Shown: piece by piece, positions 48,360 through 58,736 of the stretch | How the letters are laid out: every line of letters starts with the position of its first letter | Numbering within the stretch: position 1 is the first letter of the stretch | DNA from: Trametopsis cervina | Taxonomy: Eukaryota; Basidiomycota; Agaricomycetes; Polyporales; Irpicaceae | DNA length: 64,000 bases | Direction of reading: 5' to 3' | Assembly: GCA_022385755.1 (NCBI GenBank) | Contig: MU278372.1 | Span: 1-64,000 of the forward strand | The notes under the pieces: generated by a model | Told to the model about the DNA's origin: nothing | Seen by the model: only the letters and a program-made list of their open reading frames with translations | Database searches by the model: none | Program-made: the position numbers and the translations under genes

Positions 48360-49973
48360 ATGTCGACGCGTCCACGACCGAGGCCGAAACCCCGCCCGCG
48401 CGTTGCATCTGCCGCTCCGCCTTCGTCCCCCGGAGGAACTCCTGGAGCGCTCCCGACGACAGAGCCGCTTGCGCCTGTTACCATCAACATCGAGGAAGAT
48501 GAGGACGCCAGATTCCTCAAAAATCGGTTTAGAACGCTTCAGGCATGGAAGAAGCTTGATAAACTCACGGAAGGTGTGTCAAGTCATCCTTCTATTTAGT
48601 AATCTGTAGTTAACTAAGACTTTCATAGAACAAGAAACAAAGAAGCCTGGGCCGTCTCATAGCGCACAGCTGCAAGACCAGAACGATGTGCAAGCAACGC
48701 CGCGTCGCCGTAAGAAGGTTCAGGAGGACTCCATGCCCTCCTGGACCAAGAATGCGAAAGCGGCTCTGTACGTATTGCCCTCTTAATGAGCGACACTTTC
48801 TCATGTACCACGAAATAGTCTCTCTTCAGATGAGGAATCAGACGATAGCATAGAGATCGTTGGCAGCTCCATTGCCACAGGCTCAGGAGCAGGGAAATTA
48901 GGGAAACCGAACCGGAAGCGCAGCCGATCGCGTTCTATTACTCCTCCTCCATCTTTGCCCTCCCATACGTTGGAGTTCGCGAGAGAAACGGTTCGGTATG
49001 TGTCTTTGCCTCCGTCTATATCATTCTCTTTATACCGCATATAGGCGCATGCTGGGACAAAACGCTCGTGCTCCATCGCCTACCAATATTGGAGAAGACT
49101 CGTTGGACAACATCGAACTCGACCCTGAACTCGCTATGATTGCCATGGAAGCCAAACGTCAAACATCTGTACATCCTACGGGCAGCCGCAGCGCAAGTCC
49201 GGAAACCGTCGGTGGCGGGCCTGAAGTGGTCGCGCTGAAAGTTCGATGGAGAGATCATCCTCTCAACAAGGAGGGCAAGGGAGGTGTATGGGCGTTTCGT
49301 ATGAAGAGGGTATGGTGCCCCTCCCCACCTGGAATTACCCTAAACCTTTGTTCTACAGCACGACTCTTTCAGCATAATGTTCTCGGAAGTCGCTGATATC
49401 GCTGGAATACCTGTTGATAACATCATAGTCACGTACGAAGGAAGGCGCGTCTTCTCTTCGGCTTCGCCCCATGGGGTTGGTGTATGGGCACAGGCTGAGC
49501 TAGGTACGTTCTTCTCGATTGAAAATCGCACATCGCTGACTCAATCCGCAGAGGCCTGTGATAAGTCAACATTTGATTACATGCAGAAACATCGCCATCG
49601 TTCACCAGGCCCTGAAGCTAGCCTCGACCCTATAATGCATCCTCGCGGTGCATCTCCGGCAGATACAGGGAGAGAATCTGTGGCGCCATCCGAAGGGGAG
49701 AACGATCCCGAAGACGACGACACACTCAAGATCACATTGCGTGCTGCATCATTGAAATCTCTTACTCTCACTGTACGCCAGACTACGAAGTGCAGCGCGG
49801 TACTGAAGGCGTTCATCAAGCACCATAAACTCACAGACAAGTATCCTGACTCCCCAAGCAAAAACAAGGGTGGCCCTGCACTCATGGTTGATGGAGATAG
49901 GTTGAACCCAGAGTCTGAGATCAGCGCGACAGATCTTGAAGACGGCGATATGGTCGAAGTTGTAGGGCTGTGA
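48360..49973 (+). CDS. Rad60/Esc2/NIP45-type protein with two SUMO-like domains
   Basis: Genome-stability factor family that mimics SUMO, binds Ubc9 and the SUMO machinery, and helps resolve replication and recombination structures. The start MSTRPRPRPKPRPRVASA gives a basic, disordered N-terminus. Acidic Ser/Asp motifs follow (SSDEESDDSIEIVGSS), resembling SUMO-interacting motifs. SUMO-like domain one: VVALKVRWRDHPLNKEGKGG, then ADIAGIPVDNIIVTYEGRRV. SUMO-like domain two: TLKITLRAASLKSLTLTVRQ, then AVLKAFIKHHKLTDKY and PALMVDGDRLNPESEI, ending DLEDGDMVEVVGL. It lacks the free Gly-Gly tail of real SUMO, as expected for this family. About 445 residues; introns are near 48576, 48771, 48997, 49310 and 49504. 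Confidence 0.87.
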
Positions 49974-50292
49974 GGTCAGTTCACGCCACCACGATAGTAT
50001 AGTTTCTCCTCGCATACTTTCTTTCACTGTTCAAGCTTTCAACGGGACTGGGGATTTAAACTCATGAGCTGCTCTCAGCAATAGTTAGCTATATTGTACA
50101 CTCTAAACACTGCACTCTTTCTGTTCATGGAATCTTACATCTCTACAAGTACGCGGCGTCTGCCGATGTTCTACATGGATTAAATGGGCGTCTGTATGAA
50201 CTCTTATAACGTTTTCTGAGGCTGATCGCGTCCTGCACTCAACACCAACCTGCAACCTGTACCGATCGCATACACAACCCACCTACAACTTC
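49974..50292. other. Intergenic stretch
   Basis: These 319 bp hold the Rad60-like 3' flank and the RanGAP 5' region. No feature was recognised. Confidence 0.4.
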
Positions 50293-51596
50293 ATGGCTAC
50301 TAGCACCAAGATTTTCTCTCTTCACGGCAGGGGCCTCAAACTCGACTCTCGTGCTGACATCGCGCCTCTACTCCAAGAGGTTGATCCTGCAGTCATTGAG
50401 GAAATTCATTTTGGTGGCAACACGATCGGTGTAGAGGCATCGCTAGCTTTGGCAGAATTTCTTGAGAAAACACAGGCACTGAAGGTATGCAAACCTGCCC
50501 AACGTATCCAAACGACACAGCGACTGACGATGCTCAACAGATCGCCGACTTTGCGGACATCTTCACTGGTCGTCTGATCGACGAAATCCCGCAGGCTCTG
50601 TCTGCCATCTGCGACGCGTTAAAGGACAAGACGACGCTTGTCGAGATAAATCTCAGCGACAATGCGTTTGGTGGACGCTCCGTCGACCCCATAGTCCCCT
50701 TCCTCACCCACAACCGTTCGTTCCAGATATTCAAGCTCAACAACAACGGACTCGGACCCGCCGGCGGTGCAGTCATCGCGAACGCACTCACAGAGTCCGC
50801 TCGCCTCTCCAAGCAGGAGAACAAGCCCTCGAACCTTCGTACCGTCATCTGCGGGCGCAATCGTCTTGAGGATGGCTCCGCCACCGCTTGGGCCACCGCG
50901 TTCAAGGAACATGGTGGCCTCAAGGAGATCCGTATGCCACAGAACGGTATCCGCATGGACGGTATCGCCGCCCTAGTGAAAGGTATTGCTGAATGCAAGG
51001 ATTTGGAATACCTTGATTTCCAAGACAACACCTTCGGAGAACTTGGCTCGCAGACTATAGCCACCGTTCTGGACCAATGGCCAAACCTGCACACGCTGAA
51101 CCTCTCGGACTGCGTTCTCGCCGAGGAGGGCTCTGTCTCACCTGTTGTTGAGAAGCTCGTAGAAGGATCGAATCCGAAGCTGCATACATTATTGCTCCAG
51201 AACAACAACTTCGACTCAGCAACTTTCTCACTACTGGCGCAGAACGTCGACTCAGACTTGAAGGCGCTACAGAGATTAGAGCTGCAGTGGAACGAAGTTG
51301 AAGAAGATGATGCGAGTCTCGCTGTCCTCGCTCGAGTGCTTAAGGCACGCGGAGGAAAGCTGGTGACGGAAGATGAGGATGAAGAGGACGAGGGGGAGGG
51401 GGAGGAAGAAGAAGAAGAGGAGAAGGAGGAGAAGGAAGCGGAAGAGGAAAAGAAGGGAGAGGACGAGGAAGCGAAGAAACCGGCAGCTCCATCGGCGGAG
51501 GAGCCACTCACAGCCAAGAGCCTTCTGGAGAAGGCCAACGACGCGCTTGCCGACCTCATGAGCAAGGTGTCCATTGGTTCCGAGCCTTCATCATGA
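50293..51596 (+). CDS. rna1: Ran GTPase-activating protein (RanGAP)
   Basis: Stimulates GTP hydrolysis on Ran in the cytosol, which keeps nucleocytoplasmic transport directional. The start MATSTKIFSLHGRGLKLDSR precedes one 56-nt intron (50485-50540), then a single long exon. Total is 415 residues. The RNI-type LRR solenoid shows repeats such as TTLVEINLSDNAFGGRSVD, FQIFKLNNNGLGPAGGAV, LRTVICGRNRLEDGSA and LKEIRMPQNGIRMDGIAALV. Also LEYLDFQDNTFGELGSQTIA and LHTLNLSDCVLAEEGS. The CGRNRLED motif carries the catalytic Arg and Asn-like contacts of RanGAP. An acidic Glu/Lys stretch follows (about 51378-51480), then a short helical tail. The antisense frame here is a shadow. Confidence 0.95.
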
Positions 51597-51806
51597 GCTT
51601 GTTCTGGTGAATCGGAAGGAAAGATAGATGTATGTAACTCTAGGGTAATCGCACCGGCGCACTCATCGCCGTGTCTGTCAGTATTAAGGATATAAACAAT
51701 GATGTATCGATGAGTCCATCTTTATAACTCTAGATTCCGTCCGCCAGCGGTGTCTAGATCCTCGCTTGTACAGGAATATCTCCGTCTCTGGCCTTTGGTC
51801 TATCAT

Positions 51807-52972
51807 CTATTGTTGCCACGATGCAATTTCCTCCGGGGACTTGTGGCGAGCAAACACATGGGCATGTGCCATATCCGGCACACTCTGCAATCGCTGAGGA
51901 GGAGTCAATACAGGTAGTAATTGGCCGGCGAAGTACTCACGGGTGGATTGACAAACCAAGCAGTTTCCCATTCACGCTCGTTCCAACGTCTTTTGACGAA
52001 TGCATCAATCTCGCTCCCTGCTTTGGTGATGAGTTGTTCTTCTTCAGGAGTGCCTTTCGGGGAGACAATGAGCTTGTCCATGGTGACGTCCCAATCAGAC
52101 AATGCGGGTAGACAGTCCGGGAGTGTTGAAGGCGAGGGCGGAGGTGTCAAGGAACCAGTAAATCCCCATAATCCATCTTGTGCTACTCGTGGTGCAATTG
52201 ATTCCGGGAGATCGGTCGGTATCAAGGGGATACGAGTCCATATGAGAGAATGCTCGATCTCGGGAGGAACTGAGAGAATATCAGCTCGCGTCCATGTACA
52301 AATGAAACAGGGACATACCTGAGTACGGCCAATCGTTCATAATAATGCTGATGAACTCATGCGGCGTATCTGCGGTGAAGTAAGGGGGTGCATCCGCCGG
52401 TACTGGTGGCAATTGGGAATTATCATTGGCAGCACGAATTATCCCCGTCGGTTCGGTTTCGACGGTATCAGTCTCTGGTAGCGCAGAAGGTAGTAGCGAT
52501 AACCGATCAGGCTTTCCCCATTGGAGTCGATAGTTGCGTAGATAATTGACTGCAAGTCAGCATGCTAAGAATCAGAGATGACACGCAAGGAGAGCAGACC
52601 GTAGAATACTCACCGATAGTCCCATATTCCTCTTTGATCCCTTTCGCCCATGTTTCATACCGAACCTGGAGCTTCTTGTCGCGCTTGAGCAATCCGAGAT
52701 CACTGGATAGGATATCACATTAGCGGGATCCGACCTCATTAAGCCATCCTTCCTCACCCGGAATTTACGAAGGTCTTCATATGGGTCCATGTGAATCTTG
52801 CAGGATAATGCGCCAGCAGTTCCTCTCGCATCGGAGGGCCCGTGCGTAGAGGAACATTGGCTGGCAGTGCCGTTTGTGTCTCAGGTGGAATCTGTGAGGC
52901 AGACTCGATTGTCATATCGTCAGCGGGAATGGCAAAGCAGTAGCGCGAGTCCGGATCGCAGTAGATTGGCAT
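51807..52972 (-). CDS. DUF3605 / Gig1-like protein
   Basis: Member of an uncharacterised fungal family (DUF3605; Candida Gig1 is induced by N-acetylglucosamine). The hallmark block is spliced as NSGDLGLLKRDKKLQVRYET then WAKGIKEEYGTI, joined across a 52-nt intron to NYLRNYRLQWGKPDRL. Later HEFISIIMNDWPYS joins PPEIEHSLIWTRIPLI, followed by EIDAFVKRRWNEREWETAWF and RLQSVPDMAHAHVFARH, ending EEIASWQQ. About 320 residues from five exons. The start is uncertain: MPIYCDPDSRYCFAIP (52972) was chosen, but an in-frame Met lies at 53008. The molecular function of the family is not established. Divergent from the next gene across about 200 bp. Confidence 0.82.
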
Positions 52973-53172
52973 CTGAAAGCCGTCAATCACCACGCATAAA
53001 TGAACCACGGCCGCTACCCGAAAATGGACTGCAGATCACGATGTTTAAATTCAGACCCCGCGCGAAGGACGGCCGGTAATCTCCCTGTGGTATCCTCTCT
53101 TTCGCATTCATCATCCTTCAGTTTAGCTGAATACTATTGACACACTTATAACGATAATTTTCGGTGAAGAGC
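52973..53172. promoter_or_regulatory. Divergent promoter region
   Basis: About 200 bp separate the DUF3605 start from the start of the gene at 53173. No defined element was recognised. Confidence 0.35.
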
Positions 53173-54440
53173 ATGCCTCCGAAAAGCAGACGGGATTGGT
53201 CGAAACCGCCCCTCAGGGTGTACGAAGCCAATAAGCGGCATATGGAGCTGATTCCCTCAGTCAGTCGCAGTAGCGGGCTTGACAAAGATGGTGACGCGTA
53301 AGTAGCTGCATACCTGTATAAGAATTGAGGCGATGATCTACGGCAGGTGGACAGGCTGAGAGACTTTAAAGTCCAGCAAGAGTACCGCGACTTCATTCAA
53401 AGCAAGGTTTGACCAAGTCCATCCCTTCTTCGGATTCATATTGAGCTGTTCACCTCGGTCTTAGCTGGATGATTATTGGAGACGATTTCGATCCGGAAAC
53501 TCTTCTGAAGACATCAAGCAACGAGATGAGATTCAAAGCAATCTGCTTTTACTATTCCGTAAGCCTGCTGTTTATATCGCGGATAATATCTTAATTGAAT
53601 ACTTACACAGGCAAGCTACGTGAAGGTTTACAATCTACCAAAAGGATGGATGCGTTTTCACTAGAAGGTTTATGAAATCTAGTTTATCTATGAATTGCTA
53701 ATTCACTCGTCGATATCATTTTAGTATACGAGACTTCCCTATGGCTCTCGATAATATTCAATTCTCCTGCGCAGACTACGGCGGTCGTCTCCCATCTGCT
53801 GCCTTCAATGTATCAAGCCCTCCCGGACATGCATCAAAACCGAATGCTGACGGTTCTCCTCTCCTCCCTTCACTTTCTTGCTGCCGGCTACCCTTCACAG
53901 AGTCGCTATTTCGAACATCTCCATTCACTTCCATCTTCGTTTGTGCCAACCCAGCATGCGGCCCTCAGCTGGCTGAGCAACCTGGCGAAGACGCTCCGCA
54001 TGCGGAACTATTCTCAACTAGAAGCGCTAACAGACCACGCAACCTGTGAACGCGTCCTCACCTCCATTGACCGTTCCCGAGTTGATCGAGCCACGGGAAA
54101 GTTTGACCAACGGCTCCCTGGTTCCGACCTGGCATTCGAAGCTATGTGTTCTCTAGTAGGAGCTCTGCGGACAAAAGCTAGGGAGACAACTTGGCTTGTC
54201 CTTCGGAGTGCCTATCGGGAGCTATCGTTACCCAAAACAACAGATGCAGACCCCGCTTCGACCAGAGAATGGCTGTATCAATCTTTGGCGTTACAATCAG
54301 TGAAACCTAGGGGGCGAGAAAGCGCAGCAGGAGAGGTTGCTTCCCTGGACATGTGGATAGAAACTCGTTGCGCAAAAGGAGACATGAGGCCGAGGGAAGG
54401 TATAGAAGGGCGTTGGGTTATTGCCAAGCCGAAAACGTAG
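53173..54440 (+). CDS. Alpha-helical protein, possibly SAC3/GANP-like
   Basis: No single frame covers this gene; splicing four introns does. The start MPPKSRRDWSKPPLRVYEAN gives DKDG, a 39-nt intron (53291-53329), then DDLRQVDRLRDFKVQQEYRD joined to LDDYWRRFRSGNSSEDIKQ. Next LLLLFRKLREGLQSTKRMDA and FSLEVYETSLWLSIIFNSPA, then VVSHLLPSMYQALPDM and a long helical exon ending WVIAKPKT. The chain RxLREGLxSxKRxDAFxLEVYET resembles the SAC3/GANP/Thp3 helical domain (FTVEVYETHARIAL-like), whose members act in mRNA export and proteasome-lid complexes. This resemblance is from memory and weak. About 350 residues. Confidence 0.6.
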
Positions 54441-54834
54441 CAGTGGTCTTGAACCCGATCCCTTACTCTGACTATCCTGTATACATATGTGTGTATTATA
54501 TACAGAGAATATTGACTTTGGACTTCATGAACAACGGAAAGCACTGGTCAGTTTTCAGGAAGTTGACTACATTCGGCATATTCAAGGACCCGAATATGCC
54601 GAGCAGTTCGACAGAAAATCCGAGGACCCAAAATCTGACTCTAGAGTTGAGGAATCCGGCAATAAAATAGGAATTACAGTTTCAGAAAGCCCATCTACTG
54701 TCCATCTACTGTGGTCTACTTGTGTCGAACCATGGGCTTCACAATGATTGCCCATCAATTTATCACATCAGCCTTGCAAGACCTCGAATCGAAGCGACTT
54801 GGTCGGCAACGCTCATGTACTTTCCAGCTCAACA
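54441..54834. other. Intergenic stretch
   Basis: These 394 bp lie between two plus-strand genes. A frame open from 54748 continues in frame into the next gene's first exon, so an upstream start is possible, but ATG 54835 fits better. No other feature was recognised. Confidence 0.4.
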
Positions 54835-56271
54835 ATGCCTGCAACGCGTTCGACCACAGGCTATAACACGCTACGCCTCAACTACCATCCTGGCTCGGCC
54901 GGTAGTCATCCTGAGATCAAGAAACCGTTCACCAGGATCGCAGCGTCTCCTGCACAGCTCGTCGTACTGAACGCCCTCTATGACACGTCTTGCTCACGAC
55001 TTTTGACTAAGGGAGATTTTCTCCAGGCTTCAGCAACAACAGACCTGTGAGTACTGTGTCATCGCAGCTGTCTCACTTGATGGCAATGTTCGAGATAGTG
55101 CAGAAAAATGGATCAGGAAATGGGTAATGCGCCAAAACAAATCTCGCACGAAACCGAAACAGCTCACAGCTGCGTCGAAATACCCCGTTCCGGAGGCTTC
55201 CATGGACCAGCTTTCTTATCCTAGCGCTGATATGTCACACGATATTCCTATGCTTGCTTTCGCGCCTCCTGTTTGCGGGTATACAACTTCTGGAACCTCC
55301 AGTCTGTCTATGTTTGACCTCTTAACAGGAGCTTCTTCTAGGCGGCCTGACGTAACTCGCTCTCAGTCCGCTCCGGAGTTGCTTGGCAGATCTCAGCACC
55401 CTCTTACTGGCCAGCCCATGTCGCACTACGACTTAGATTACACGCGCCATCTAACGCAGTCTCCTTCCCTTGGTTCCATATCAATGGCATCTCTGTCTTC
55501 TGTCTCTGATACGCAAAAGGATCTGTCCCTTAGCCCTGCTCCAAGCTCTCTATCCTCTTCCAGCTCGCCGTCTCTCCCGTTGTCTACATCACGAAGTCCA
55601 CCTGCTGCCGTTCCTCATCTTGGTCTTGCCAGTATGGCAGAAACTCCCAGCATGGACGCTTCCAAAGCATTTCCTTCCCTCTTCTCCCTTCTTCTAGATG
55701 CCTCTACTCCTCAGCCTCAGCAAAATTTCGACTCAGGTCGCCATAACTCCGTGCAAACAGATACGGCTCAGTCCGCATTCCTGTCCTCTCTTGGCTTCGA
55801 ATCAGAACTGTCTTCCTTTGAGCCGTCTATGCAGTCCCATTATCCTGTTGCAGACTGTCCCTCGATGCAACTTCGTGCAAGACCTCTTCTGTCGCAACCG
55901 ATGTTCTTTCATTCTCTCCCCGTATCATACCAAGTGCGCCTTTCAGACTTGACTTTACTCTCGAAGAAGATTCGCGCTACATCTCTTCAAGACATCCTTG
56001 CCCCTGCTCAGGCCTCAAATAAAGAAGGTTAGCTCAGTACACACCATGTGCTCACGTTGTGTTTATAACAGTCTACCGCATCTCAGGGACATCAGCCGCT
56101 GTTTCTTCCCTGGCGTGTACAGCGACAAACACAGCTGTGGCAAGCTCAGTAACGGAAGACTCAATTGACAAGCCTGACAATCCTCACAGTGAAGGGTTTT
56201 CCTCGTTGTTGCCAGCGGAAATGATGGCTAAGGAAGAAGGTCATGATCCCTCAGAGAAACTCCAGGAATGA
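54835..56271 (+). CDS. Divergent homeodomain-like putative transcription factor
   Basis: The start MPATRSTTGYNTLRLNYHPG leads to a helical block that looks like a homeodomain: SPAQLVVLNALYDTSCSRLL, TKGDFLQASATTDL and, across a 52-nt intron (55047-55098), AEKWIRKWVMRQNKSRTKPK. The third helix has the Trp and basic residues but lacks a clean W-F-x-N-x-R; the Asn is displaced by one or two positions. The rest is Ser/Pro/Leu-rich and disordered (LSLSPAPSSLSSSSSPSLPL), typical of an activation region. Exons 54835-55046, 55099-56027 and 56072-56271 give 446 residues, ending HDPSEKLQE. The homeodomain call is plausible, not proven; targets are unknown. Confidence 0.65.
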
Positions 56272-56446
56272 TATCACGATTGGGTTGGTTCTCGCAGCTG
56301 TGTTCCAGACCAATGTCCGCCTTTCCTGCATCGTGTCCTGTCAACTCTCCTTCGCCTTCACTGTATAACTCGTATATTCACCCAACTGTAAAAGGCGCAT
56401 GTAGCCACTCAAATTACATGAAGTATCCCATAATCCATGCTCTTGG

Positions 56447-58470
56447 TTATCCCGCGTGAAGGTCTATCTGCCAGCCCAACCCATATCTATATATGTCATT
56501 ACCGGAGGCTGCCCAGAGTGTCATGCCAGAAGGTCGTTCCATAGAACGAAGGCCGGTAGATCTGTCGTCCGTGACTTGCAGAGCTACTACCGGTTGCGGA
56601 AACGTACATGCTAGCAAGTTTGATGTATCCAGGTGTTCCCGAGATGTCTCACGCTCTGATAATGCTGGTGAAGGTGATAGGGGTTGTCCAGAGCGTAGAG
56701 ACCACGCACGGATGCGACTGTCTTGACCAGCCGCGAATAGCAAGGATTGACAAGGTGAAATCGCGATTCCCTGAGAATATGTGTAATCAGTCTCGATGAA
56801 GGAGAACTACATAGAAGCTAACAATCCTACCAATTTTGTGCTGTACGAATTGACATGACCCTTGAATTCCATGAACGGCGTATCCTCTCGGGCGAAGCGG
56901 AGATCATGTAGTTCTATCTGCGAAATGCAGCGATGTCAGCTGGTTGTATGTGGTGCGAAGGCGGTGCAAGAATGACTAACATCGCCTCGGATGGTGCTGA
57001 CTAGCATCTGCCAGTCATCCAACATGCTGAGGTGCGTGATGGACCGTGTGTCCTTTTTGAACCGCTCGCCGAACAGCTCCTGGCCTTTACCTGTTGTATC
57101 GAGACGCCGCTTGTCGAATGCTTTCAAGGAGCCATTTCGCGATCCCGTATACACAAGATGCTAGTGAAAAGGGTATACAATCTAGAATTAATACGGGAGC
57201 GATTGAAGTAAATCTCGCACGTACATCTTTTTGGCAAATAGCAAACACATCGCTACCTGTGTGGAGCGTCTCGGTCCAGCTTGTCTCAATATCTGGCACT
57301 AGCACTCCTCGAGTTGCGGCACCTGTATCAAGGGCAAAGTATGTAAGCTACAGGATGACGCTGCGAATGTATGGCACTACCTAAAGCGAGACTGTGTCTT
57401 GAAAGGTCTGCGGCGCGGATATCATAACATTGATGCCGCGGAAAACTCATGATCGTCCATAAACTACCCGAGAGGTCAATATCAAGTAAATAAGTAGTGT
57501 CATAAGGACATGACCTACTCTGCATCTCGTCCACTATTTTCTACAGCAATCTTGGGTGACGGCCCAAATGAAACTGCGCTGAGCAAAAGGGTCAGTCGGT
57601 ATCATGCAATATGCGTTACGTTTGTAAAACCTTGATCAACCTGTAATACGACTTACAGTCGAACAGTATCAGAGTAACACAACGCGGTTATCTGGAGAAG
57701 GACGTCAGGACGATCCTTTGTTCTTTGAGGGATATGGAGGGTCTCACGCTTGAGCTCAGGTACAATTCTCGAGTAGAGCTACTGCGTACAAAGGTGTGTG
57801 GATTTATGTGAGTTGTCTGAAGGCTGCCACTGGAGTCTCCAGTAGTCAAAACGACGTCGTCCCCGTCTGTGGGAGATACCTAGTAATGATTCAGTCAGCA
57901 TTCGAAGTCGCGATTGAGCCTCAACAATCAGAAAAACTGGACGGTTAACATATACTATGCCTCCCTGTTCACTGCTGCCGCAGCTACTCATAGCTCGCAC
58001 GGCTCTTTACATATGTTCCCCCTGATTACAGGTTGTCGAAATTTACGTACATGGAAGCTGGAGCAAGGAAAGTCTATGGCGTGCAAAAAGCCACCTTTCG
58101 AGACAGAAGCGATGTTTTCTGACAACAAGTAGCTGCGTACCGTTTCAGTGTGATGTGCAGAAATACAGTTGAAGACATACTGCTTTGCACGCTCACGGCC
58201 AGCGTAAGTCTCTGGTATGTGCGGAGGATATTGGGAGACTGTCCTGTTCAGGGGCCGCTTCTTTGCTGGGCGTGTCGTGCGCACCCTTTCATCGTCTTTA
58301 ACCAAGGAAGAGACAGATCTCTGTTGCGTCGATAAACCTGATGCGGTGGCGGTTGGCCCTCCTGGTTGCCATCCGTGAGGTTGTCTCGCACGCGCTGTGA
58401 TGGGAAAATAACGCTGCCTGTCCTCATCCCAGTAAAATCCTGGAAGTTCAAGAGGGGTTTTAGCAGCCAT
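56447..58470 (-). CDS. DCAF4/WDR21-like WD40 protein
   Basis: Likely CRL4 ubiquitin-ligase substrate receptor. The N-terminus MAAKTPLELPGFYWDEDRQR YFPI is the PGFYxDxxxxRYF block characteristic of DCAF4. A Ser/Arg-rich stretch follows, then IPETYAGRERAKQYVFNC. WD40-type blade segments are recognisable across many small exons: VYTGSRNGSLKAFDKR, SITHLSMLDDWQMLVSTIRG, and LFAAGQDSRIRAWSLRSGQP. The last blade ends MTLWAASGNDIYRYGLGW. The exons are short and several joins were not resolved. The number of blades and the length (around 450-480 residues) are estimates. Confidence 0.78.
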
Positions 58471-58736
58471 AAAAGATACTCCTTGAAATTATAGCGGCAC
58501 TGAAAGATACCACAGAATATGTTCCTGTCCTAGCAGTGGTCACGGTGCTGGAGTGGCGATCTGACCCAGTTCAGCCTACGCCACAAAGGCAAACGGGACA
58601 TCGGCACCGAGCGGACCGAATTGAATGCATGCAGACCTTCGCCGCAGACACCATCGCGAGGAGTTACTTATGAATGGTATTATAGCATCAAAAAACGATA
58701 GAGAAAGTCCATGACAAGATATACGACACATATAAT

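Noticed and set aside
50534..51574. 346-codon antisense open frame across RanGAP
   Set aside because: It is a Ser/Phe-rich shadow of the acidic and leucine-rich coding strand; RanGAP is unambiguous.
53741..54049. 102-codon frame overlapping the gene at 53173-54440
   Set aside because: Out of frame with the spliced helical protein, which is coherent across five exons.
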